From CAYUCE01 sp964443275 (GTDB lineage: Bacteria; Bipolaricaulota; Bipolaricaulia; CAYUCE01), in assembly GCA_964443275.1 (NCBI GenBank), contig CAYUCE010000060.1, forward strand, positions 1 to 10,800: a stretch of 10,800 bases of DNA, written 5' to 3'. This document shows, piece by piece, positions 1 through 4,626 of this stretch. The position numbers and the translations under genes are program-made. How positions within the stretch are numbered: the first letter of the stretch is position 1; each line of letters begins with the position of its first letter. The notes under the pieces are model-generated. The model had not been told where the DNA came from and did not search any database. It was given only the letters and a program-made list of their open reading frames with translations.

Positions 1-1
1 A

Positions 2-112
2 AGCAGAGAGCTTCGAAGAAGCGAAGTACGAGAACATAATATCCATGACCGATCTGCTGTTTCTTTAGTGATTGAAAAGCTCAATAGTTCTTTTATTCAC
101 CATGAGGAGTAA
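2..112 (+). CDS. C-terminal fragment of an unknown protein (5' part outside window)
   Basis: Reading frame 2 is open from the window edge to TAA at 110-112, giving about 36 residues that end in IEKLNSSFIHHEE. The stop lies two bases before the TTG start of the amidase gene, and that gene's ribosome binding site falls inside the last codons. This arrangement is typical of two coupled genes in one operon and is the main support for the call. I do not recognise the protein from this tail. Frame 3 is also open, from the edge to TAG at 67-69 (ending ISMTDLLFL), and cannot be excluded. The fragment is charged, with no visible membrane segment. Confidence 0.4.
   Translation, partial: SRELRRSEVREHNIHDRSAVSLVIEKLNSSFIHHEE
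104..109 (+). promoter_or_regulatory. Ribosome binding site fixing the TTG start of the amidase
   Basis: GAGGAG sits five bases before TTG at 115-117. The ATG at 102-104 opens a frame that stops after eight codons, so it is not the start. The site overlaps the end of the upstream reading frame, suggesting translational coupling. Confidence 0.75.
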
Positions 113-114
113 GT

Positions 115-876
115 TTGAAAGGATTTAAAGCAAGATTTATTTTAATTTTGATCACCGCCGCGGCTTTGCTGGTCACATCTACGACTGGGCAGGGGAGAGA
201 ATGTTGGATCGACACTGATAATAGGCCAGTTACCCAATATTGTCCGGCATCCGGCAAAAACTACCAGGAAGCCGACCGATCCCCTAACCAAATTAGCTAT
301 ATTGTCATCCATACCGTCCAAGGCTCGCTTAACAGCGCCGTAAACACCTTCCAATCCGGAAAACTTGATTATCCTAGAAGTGCACATTACACCATCGGTA
401 AAGAGGGTGAAGTGATCAAATCCGTACAGCCACAAGCTATAGCCTGGCACGCGGGTACCTCACCAGTGGGAAGTGGCAAAAGATTTGAAAGTCACATACT
501 AAACGCCAATTCAATAGGAATAGAACACGCTGGTTTCGTAGATGATCCCGATTTTCCAACTTTAAAGCAGTATATAACCTCGGCAGCTTTAGTTCGTCTT
601 CTCTGCGCCCAGTACAAAATTCCTATAGATAGAGAACATATCATAGGGCACAGTCAAATAAAATCTACCAAGGGAGACCCAGGGGCAAACTGGGATTGGG
701 ATTTCTACATTGAGCTTATAAGATATGGCAGCCTCTCAATCCCCGCCGGAATTTACGGGACACCGACTGAACGCAAAGCGGGGATATCACCTCAAGCCTG
801 GTCTAGGACAGTGATCGCCGGAGCCGCTTTTGCCACCTTCTTATCTTTGGTCTTATTAGCCCCGCTGTGGAGCTAA
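115..876 (+). CDS. N-acetylmuramoyl-L-alanine amidase (amidase_2 family), membrane-associated
   Basis: Predicted zinc amidase that cleaves the bond between N-acetylmuramic acid and L-alanine in peptidoglycan, acting outside the membrane. Residues 6-23 form a hydrophobic signal or anchor segment. The catalytic domain spans about residues 58-200. Visible family motifs are YIVIHT (His66, likely zinc ligand), SAHYTI (90-94), AWHAG (110-114), SIGIEHAG (Glu137 region), IIGHSQI (His179, likely ligand) and KGDPG (Asp188, likely third ligand). A second hydrophobic stretch at about 233-252 ends the protein, so it may be anchored at both ends. No SH3, LysM or other wall-binding repeat is seen. At 253 residues it suits a single-domain amidase with anchors. 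The TTG start follows a GAGGAG ribosome binding site. It may serve in wall turnover or division; the sequence does not say which. The family call is firm and the physiological role is unknown. Confidence 0.9.
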   Translation: MKGFKARFILILITAAALLVTSTTGQGRECWIDTDNRPVTQYCPASGKNYQEADRSPNQISYIVIHTVQGSLNSAVNTFQSGKLDYPRSAHYTIGKEGEVIKSVQPQAIAWHAGTSPVGSGKRFESHILNANSIGIEHAGFVDDPDFPTLKQYITSAALVRLLCAQYKIPIDREHIIGHSQIKSTKGDPGANWDWDFYIELIRYGSLSIPAGIYGTPTERKAGISPQAWSRTVIAGAAFATFLSLVLLAPLWS

Positions 877-897
877 ATTGAGGCCCTAACCGCCCAC

Positions 898-941
898 AAG
901 CCGAAAATTTTGAGCTGCAGCAGATACAGGCAATTCGGCTT
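898..941 (+). repeat. 8-bp inverted repeat, possible weak terminator of the amidase gene
   Basis: AAGCCGAA at 898-905 is perfectly matched by TTCGGCTT at 934-941, with 28 bases between. It lies 22 bases after the amidase stop and ends one base before the -35 box of the next promoter. The T-run is poor (TTCTT), so it is either a weak terminator or a protein-binding repeat beside the promoter. Confidence 0.4.
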
Positions 942-942
942 C

Positions 943-971
943 TTGACAAAGCCCCAGTTTTATGTTAAACT
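943..971 (+). promoter_or_regulatory. Sigma-70-type promoter for the 1082-1453 gene
   Basis: TTGACA at 943-948 is a consensus -35 box. A 17-base spacer separates it from TAAACT at 966-971 (four of six matches to TATAAT). The predicted transcript starts near 978, leaving a leader of about 100 bases before the ATG at 1082. Spacing and the perfect -35 make this the best promoter on the plus strand of the window. Confidence 0.7.
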
Positions 972-990
972 TTCTCGACTCAAGGATGAG

Positions 991-1008
991 TGTGTTATAA
1001 ATAACACA
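991..1008 (+). promoter_or_regulatory. 18-bp palindrome downstream of the promoter, likely operator
   Basis: TGTGTTAT, two bases AA, then ATAACACA form perfect 8-bp arms. It lies roughly 13 to 30 bases after the predicted transcription start, where a bound dimer would block elongation or initiation. The TGTG/CACA ends recall Crp-family half-sites, but the spacing differs from the classical TGTGA-N6-TCACA. The binding protein is not known. An AT-rich weak RNA hairpin is the alternative reading. Confidence 0.45.
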
Positions 1009-1081
1009 GAAAATAGCAAAAAAAAGAATGTATAAACAGCAAAGGGATCTAGAAGAAAGCTGAAGACTGGAGGGGTAGAAA

Positions 1082-1453
1082 ATGAATAGAAAAGCAGTTT
1101 TGATAGCTGGCTCGCTTATATTGGCGTTGCTTCTTACGTTCTTTGGTGGCTTGAAGTTGGGCCACAACGATCTTTACCAGGATTTGGTGTTTGGAAATAA
1201 CAGCAACGAAATCTTTGTAAAAGTTGATTTTAATGGAAAGAGTGTGTTTATTAAGAGGTACCGAGACACAGATACGATTAGTATTGTAAGTTCTAACCAA
1301 CTCTTAAATAGCGCAAGCTTGGACAACGTAGAGGGAATAAAGAAGTTCAACTGGCAAGATGATCAACTAACCCTAGTTAAAATAAATACGGCTCAGTGGG
1401 AAAACATCATAACAAGTATTTTGGAGACAGTCATTCCTCAAAAATCTAGCTGA
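1082..1453 (+). CDS. Small membrane-anchored protein of unknown function
   Basis: I do not recognise this 123-residue protein. Residues 6-23 form one hydrophobic segment preceded by MNRK, fitting a signal anchor with the rest outside the membrane; there is no lipobox cysteine. Residues 40-110 alternate charged and beta-prone stretches (EIFVKVDFNGKSVFIKRY, then SIVSSNQLL), suggesting a small beta-rich domain. The tail from about 105 to 118 looks helical. There are no cysteines. ATG at 1082 follows GGAGGGG at 1069-1075 with six bases between, a strong ribosome binding site, and the gene has its own TTGACA promoter with a palindrome downstream. These signals argue for a real, individually controlled gene. 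Neighbours (amidase before, HypE-like protein after) give no firm clue to its role. Confidence 0.75.
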   Translation: MNRKAVLIAGSLILALLLTFFGGLKLGHNDLYQDLVFGNNSNEIFVKVDFNGKSVFIKRYRDTDTISIVSSNQLLNSASLDNVEGIKKFNWQDDQLTLVKINTAQWENIITSILETVIPQKSS

Positions 1454-1461
1454 AATATTTG

Positions 1462-1467
1462 TATAAT
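1462..1467 (+). promoter_or_regulatory. Candidate -10 element before the HypE-like gene
   Basis: TATAAT is a perfect -10 hexamer nine bases after the preceding stop codon. No convincing -35 box is found 16 to 18 bases upstream, so the promoter is tentative. It would give a leader of about 38 bases. Confidence 0.35.
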
Positions 1468-1491
1468 TTCCGCCCACCTTGCTTAGGTAAT

Positions 1492-1512
1492 TACTATGCT
1501 GTTTCCATAGTA
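1492..1512 (+). repeat. 7-bp hairpin abutting the start codon of the HypE-like gene
   Basis: TACTATG at 1492-1498 pairs with CATAGTA at 1506-1512 across a seven-base loop. The last paired base is the A of the ATG. No Shine-Dalgarno sequence is seen within 15 bases of the start, so this small hairpin may matter for initiation; alternatively it could be a dimer-binding site. Confidence 0.4.
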
Positions 1513-2480
1513 TGCATACAGGCAAAGTACCAGCTAAGGTTCTCAAAGGTTCAATTTTCCCCTACTTGGGAAGCTCCAACCCCAAGGTTAAGATAGGACC
1601 TTCTATTGGAGAAGATGGGGCGGTAATTCTCAATGAAGGCAAATATCTAGTCATCTCTACCGATCCCATCACCGGCACTGAGGAATCAATCGGTAGTTAC
1701 GCAGTACATGTTAACGCTAACGATATAGCCAGCAAGGGGGCTAAGCCCGCCTATATGACTTTAACCATAATGCTCCCTGTAAACACCTCTCAAAAGGTGC
1801 TTAAGAAGATAACCCGTGAGGCCGGAAAGGAGGCTGAGAAATTAGGGATAACTATAGTGGGAGGGCATACGGAGGTTACTGATATGATCGATAAGCCCCT
1901 CCTGGTGGGTTGTATGATCGGCTTTACCTCCAAATTACTTAAGGCAGAAAACATTCAGGAAGGATGCAAGATAATTTTAACCAAAGGAGCGGGTATAGAA
2001 GGCACTTCCATCCTATCCCAACGCTATGTTCATATACTTGAAAGTAAAGGGCTTAAGAAGCGGGTAATAAATCAAGCTCAAAAACTTCGAGGTAAAATCT
2101 CGGTGTTAAAGGAAGCCATGTTGGTTCAGGACCGGTGTGTTTTCCTGCACGATCCCACCGAAGGGGGTATTTTAGGGGGACTGCATGAAATATGTGATCG
2201 GGCAAAAAAAGGCTTTCGGGTAGCAAAAGAGAAAATAATAATCCCACCGGAGGTAGAAGTAGTTTGCTCAATCTTGGCGATAAATCCCCTAAAACTTATC
2301 GGCTCCGGAGCCCTATTAGTAATCGCAAAACCGGAAAACTCCGATAAAATATTAACCAAACTAGATGAAAATGGGGTTGATGCAAGCTTGATTGGTGAGA
2401 TAACTTCTTCAATTACGGATAGAAATTTAGATCGGGTTGAACAAGATGAACTGTGGAGAATCCGCCAGAAGCTAGGCTGA
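1512..2480 (+). CDS. HypE-like AIR synthase family protein
   Basis: Member of the ATP-using AIR synthase fold group (PurM, SelD, ThiL, HypE), closest by motif to the HypE-related branch. The N-terminal domain shows the start MHTGKVPAKVL, IGEDGAVI (32-39), STDPITG (49-55), HVNANDIA (66-73) and GGHTE (117-121), the phosphate- and metal-binding motifs of the family. The C-terminal domain carries HDPTEGGILGGLHE (213-226). At 322 residues it is of normal length. True HypE ends in a conserved cysteine that carries the carbamoyl group for the hydrogenase cyanide ligands; this protein ends in DELWRIRQKLG with no cysteine, and no hydrogenase or other hyp gene is nearby. It is therefore better called HypE-like with unknown substrate. 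SelD is less likely because no catalytic Cys or Sec is seen near the N-terminus. The start is supported by family alignment rather than by a ribosome binding site. Confidence 0.85.
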   Translation: MHTGKVPAKVLKGSIFPYLGSSNPKVKIGPSIGEDGAVILNEGKYLVISTDPITGTEESIGSYAVHVNANDIASKGAKPAYMTLTIMLPVNTSQKVLKKITREAGKEAEKLGITIVGGHTEVTDMIDKPLLVGCMIGFTSKLLKAENIQEGCKIILTKGAGIEGTSILSQRYVHILESKGLKKRVINQAQKLRGKISVLKEAMLVQDRCVFLHDPTEGGILGGLHEICDRAKKGFRVAKEKIIIPPEVEVVCSILAINPLKLIGSGALLVIAKPENSDKILTKLDENGVDASLIGEITSSITDRNLDRVEQDELWRIRQKLG

Positions 2481-2494
2481 TCTGCCTAAATATG

Positions 2495-2550
2495 CTATAT
2501 TAAATAATTACTATATTAAATGATCTAGGGTAAAAATTTAGGGTAAAATT
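2495..2550. repeat. Two short tandem direct repeats between convergent genes
   Basis: CTATATTAAAT occurs at 2495-2505 and 2511-2521 (period 16). Directly after it, TAGGGTAAAA occurs at 2526-2535 and 2539-2548 (period 13). Both pairs are exact. They fill most of the 85-base gap between the 3' ends of the HypE-like gene and the RNase HI gene. The stretch is very AT-rich. No intrinsic terminator with a T-run is evident; a five-bp hairpin, TAGGC/GCCTA (2473-2488), spans the HypE-like stop codon. Confidence 0.6.
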
Positions 2551-2565
2551 GAAATAACAGTCAGA

Positions 2566-3078
2566 TCAAAATTCTTCGCTCAGGTCGTTTACGAATTCAA
2601 GTACTTTCTCTTTATCCTCAGCCGATAGCTTATTAATTTTCTTCTTTAGCTCATTCGTTATATCTTTTTTTTGTTCAGCTTGTTGCTGAAGCGGGCCCTG
2701 GCAGAGCCGGTGAGCTTTCCAATTAGCACCCCTCTCCACAAATCTTACCGTCCAGGAGGGAAATCTCTCTAGTAGACTAATGGCCCTGTCTTTCAGGTTC
2801 TGTAAGTGGGGTTCTCTTACCCGGTAGACCCCATTTATCTGGTTAGCTATAAGCTGACTATCAGTAAAAAAAATTACCTCCTTTGGAGCGTACTCTAAAG
2901 CAGCCTTAATTCCTCCAATTAAAGCCTTATATTCAGCTACGTTATTGGTTGCCTTCCCTATAGAGCGTGAGATTTCTTGTATGACCGTCCCCTTCTCATC
3001 TGTTACCACCACCCCTATAGCAGCCTCTCCCGGATTCCCTCGCGATCCTCCATCTACATTTACCAATAGTTTTTTCAT
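2566..3078 (-). CDS. rnhA: Ribonuclease HI with altered fourth catalytic position
   Basis: Predicted cytoplasmic nuclease that cuts the RNA strand of RNA-DNA hybrids. The RNase H fold spans about residues 1-133: VDGGSRGNPG with Asp9, NNVAEYKAL with Glu49, and FTDSQL with Asp73 supply three of the four carboxylates. The fourth normally lies in a motif like NxxADRLAN; here the aligned stretch reads NWKAHRLCQ, so His123 (codon at 2710-2712) stands for Asp, and the downstream consensus is also eroded. No gap is needed for this alignment, so it looks like substitution rather than a frameshift. Residues about 135-170 form a charged helical tail beyond the domain. There is no N-terminal hybrid-binding domain. 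The ATG start has only a weak AAAGG-type ribosome binding site. The gene follows the tRNA gene on the same strand by 70 bases, either on its transcript or from an unseen promoter. Family call is strong; activity is likely but unproven. Confidence 0.88.
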   Translation of the reverse strand: MKKLLVNVDGGSRGNPGEAAIGVVVTDEKGTVIQEISRSIGKATNNVAEYKALIGGIKAALEYAPKEVIFFTDSQLIANQINGVYRVREPHLQNLKDRAISLLERFPSWTVRFVERGANWKAHRLCQGPLQQQAEQKKDITNELKKKINKLSAEDKEKVLEFVNDLSEEF

Positions 3079-3084
3079 TACAGT

Positions 3085-3111
3085 GCCTTTTAATAATGAT
3101 TAGATAAAGGC
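3085..3111 (-). repeat. Inverted repeat covering the rnhA ribosome binding site
   Basis: On the minus strand GCCTTT (3111-3106) can pair with AAAGGC (3090-3085) over a 15-base loop. The second arm is the only Shine-Dalgarno-like sequence before the rnhA ATG at 3078, so folding would mask it. The stem is only six bp and may be chance. Confidence 0.25.
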
Positions 3112-3148
3112 TTATGATCTATGACTTAAATATGGTATGCGGGATATC

Positions 3149-3223
3149 TGGTGGGCCCACCAGGATTTGAACCTGGGACCGACCGGTTATGAGCCGGTTG
3201 CTCTGCCACTGAGCTATGGACCC
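3149..3223 (-). tRNA. tRNA with anticodon CAT (elongator Met or Ile2)
   Basis: A complete cloverleaf reads on the minus strand. The acceptor stem GGGTCCA/TGGGCCC has seven pairs including one T-G. The D stem is GCTC/GAGC with a seven-base loop. The anticodon stem ACCGG/CCGGT closes the loop CTCATAA, with CAT at 3191-3189. The T stem CCAGG/CCTGG closes TTCAAAT. The discriminator is A and CCA is encoded (3151-3149). The G1-C72 pair and the anticodon stem lacking three G-C pairs at the loop exclude the initiator. Sequence alone does not settle whether it is elongator Met or the Ile tRNA whose CAT is modified to lysidine. It is preceded by its own promoter and follows the serS hairpin. Confidence 0.96.
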
Positions 3224-3233
3224 ATGTAATTTT

Positions 3234-3262
3234 AATTTAACCAACTTTGCGCTCTTTGTCAA
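3234..3262 (-). promoter_or_regulatory. Promoter of the tRNA gene
   Basis: On the minus strand TTGACA (3262-3257) is a consensus -35, followed by 17 bases and TAAATT (3239-3234), four of six matches to TATAAT. The -10 box ends ten bases before the first tRNA base, so the 5' leader would be only a few bases, as is common for tRNA genes. Confidence 0.7.
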
Positions 3263-3289
3263 GCTGAAACTGTAGATGTTCTGAGCCTG

Positions 3290-3330
3290 AAAAGCCCACC
3301 TTGATAGTCGTCACTGACTACTGGTGGGCT
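3290..3330 (-). terminator. Hairpin at the end of serS, probable operon terminator
   Basis: On the minus strand AGCCCACC (3330-3323) pairs perfectly with GGTGGGCT (3300-3293). Inside, TAGTC pairs with GACTA, making a two-part stem, and TTTT follows the outer stem. The serS stop codon (3313-3311) lies in the top loop. The T-run is short, so termination may be partial. Its place just before the tRNA promoter supports a boundary between transcription units. Confidence 0.55.
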
Positions 3331-4600
3331 CGAGTCGATCTACTCCCAAAAGTTTAGACAAAATTGGGGGCAAGGCTACAGAACCATCTTTTTGCTGGTT
3401 ATTTTCCAAAAGTGCTACAAATAGTCTGGAAGTGGCCAGTCCGGATCCATTTAGAGTGTGCATATACTCAGGTTTTGCATTCTTTCCGGGTCTATATCTT
3501 ATATCCCCCCGGCGGGCCTGAAAGTCTTCGCAATTTGATAACGAAGATACCTCGTAGTATTTTTGCTGTGAGGGGATCCATACTTCCAGGTCGTAAGTGA
3601 GGGCTGATTGTTGGGCCAGATCACAGGTAGTGAGCTGGGTCAGCCGGTAGTGAAGGTCCAATTCTTTTAATATATCTTCCGCATCCTCTACCATGGCTTC
3701 CAATTCCCGGTAGGAATTTTCCGGTTCGGAAAACTTAAAAAGCTCCACTTTATTAAACTGGTGTGTCCTAATCAATCCCCGTTCTTCCTCTCCGTATCCG
3801 CCGGCCTCCCTTCTGAAACAAGTGGTATAAGCCACATATTTAAGGGGCAGTTGATCGGATTCCAAAATCTCCTCCCGATGCATGTTGGCAAGCAGCACTT
3901 CGGCGGTAGGATTTAGATACAGACCGTCCCGCTGGCAGCAGTAAAGATCCTCTTCAAATTTGGGAAGTTGAGAGGAGGTATACATGCTGGCAGAATTTGC
4001 CAAAAAGGGAGGAAATATTGGCTCATATTTATTTTCTACAATCTGATAGTTTAACATCCAATAAACCAGGGCCATCTCCAGCCTCGCCCCCCATCCTCTG
4101 TAGGTGGGAAACCGGGAACCGGTGATTTTCGCCGCTCGGGGAAAGTCAAGAATTCCCAGATCGTCCCCTAGCTGAAGGTGGTTTTTTATATCGAAGTTAA
4201 ACTTTTTAGGTTCCTTGTACTCCCTGACAACCTTTTTATCTTCCTCCTTATCACTTACCGGAACTGAAGGATGGGGTAGGTTGGGTAGTTCGGACAGGAT
4301 TTTGTTAATTCGTTCTTCCTTTTTCTCAAGCTCGCTGTCAAGCTGGCCAATTCTTACGGAAAGTTTGCGCATCTTCTTTATCAGCCTCTGGGCTTCTTCC
4401 TCTTTTCCATCCTTTTTAAACTGGGCTATTCTTTCTGACTGTACGTTTTTTTCATGTTTTAACCCTTGCGTCTTCTGAATTAACTCCCGGCGCTCCCTGT
4501 CCATATTTAATAAACCGTCCAGCCGAATTTTATCATCTCGGGTCCTTAGCTTACGCTCAATCTCTTCTGGATTCTCTCGTATTTTGTTAAGAGATAGCAT
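3311..4600 (-). CDS. serS: Seryl-tRNA synthetase
   Basis: Class II aminoacyl-tRNA synthetase that charges tRNA-Ser with serine in the cytoplasm. Residues about 25-105 are rich in Lys, Glu and Arg with heptad-like spacing, the long antiparallel coiled coil that grips the tRNA-Ser variable arm. The catalytic domain follows: NPTAEVLLAN (TAE at 232-234, serine site), motif 2 TCFRREAGGYG with Arg263, TYDLEVWIP, EVSSLSNCEDFQARR (350-364), and motif 3 NGSGLATSRLFVALLEN with Arg392. The length of 429 matches bacterial enzymes. The ATG at 4600 has a weak ribosome binding site (AATAGGT). It begins 26 bases after murE on the same strand and has no leader long enough for a T-box, so it is most simply expressed from the gyrB promoter. 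Confidence 0.97.
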   Translation of the reverse strand: MLSLNKIRENPEEIERKLRTRDDKIRLDGLLNMDRERRELIQKTQGLKHEKNVQSERIAQFKKDGKEEEAQRLIKKMRKLSVRIGQLDSELEKKEERINKILSELPNLPHPSVPVSDKEEDKKVVREYKEPKKFNFDIKNHLQLGDDLGILDFPRAAKITGSRFPTYRGWGARLEMALVYWMLNYQIVENKYEPIFPPFLANSASMYTSSQLPKFEEDLYCCQRDGLYLNPTAEVLLANMHREEILESDQLPLKYVAYTTCFRREAGGYGEEERGLIRTHQFNKVELFKFSEPENSYRELEAMVEDAEDILKELDLHYRLTQLTTCDLAQQSALTYDLEVWIPSQQKYYEVSSLSNCEDFQARRGDIRYRPGKNAKPEYMHTLNGSGLATSRLFVALLENNQQKDGSVALPPILSKLLGVDRLEPTSSQ

Positions 4601-4626
4601 AGTTTAGACCTATTTAATTACCCGCC

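Noticed and set aside
886..1300. Overlapping minus-strand open frames (886-1167 and 1049-1300)
   Set aside because: They lie antisense to the promoter, palindrome and start of the 1082 gene, have no ribosome binding site, and show low-complexity compositions typical of chance frames.
1512..2480. hypE as a hydrogenase maturation gene, or selD
   Set aside because: No C-terminal cysteine for HypE chemistry, no N-terminal Cys or Sec motif for SelD, and no hydrogenase or selenium genes nearby.
2650..2760. A frameshift in rnhA explaining the odd AHRLCQ motif
   Set aside because: The motif aligns without a gap to NxxADRLxN, and shifting frames does not restore the ADRLAN pattern; substitution is simpler.
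3149..3223. Initiator tRNA-fMet
   Set aside because: The first acceptor pair is G-C rather than the mismatched 1-72 position, and the anticodon stem lacks the three G-C pairs next to the loop.
3364..3600. Plus-strand open frames inside serS, and similar ones inside murE, gyrB, coaX and the regulator gene
   Set aside because: Each is antisense to a gene with full family motifs, without ribosome binding site or recognisable domain.
4601..4626. T-box leader before serS
   Set aside because: Only 26 bases separate murE and serS, far too short for a T-box.
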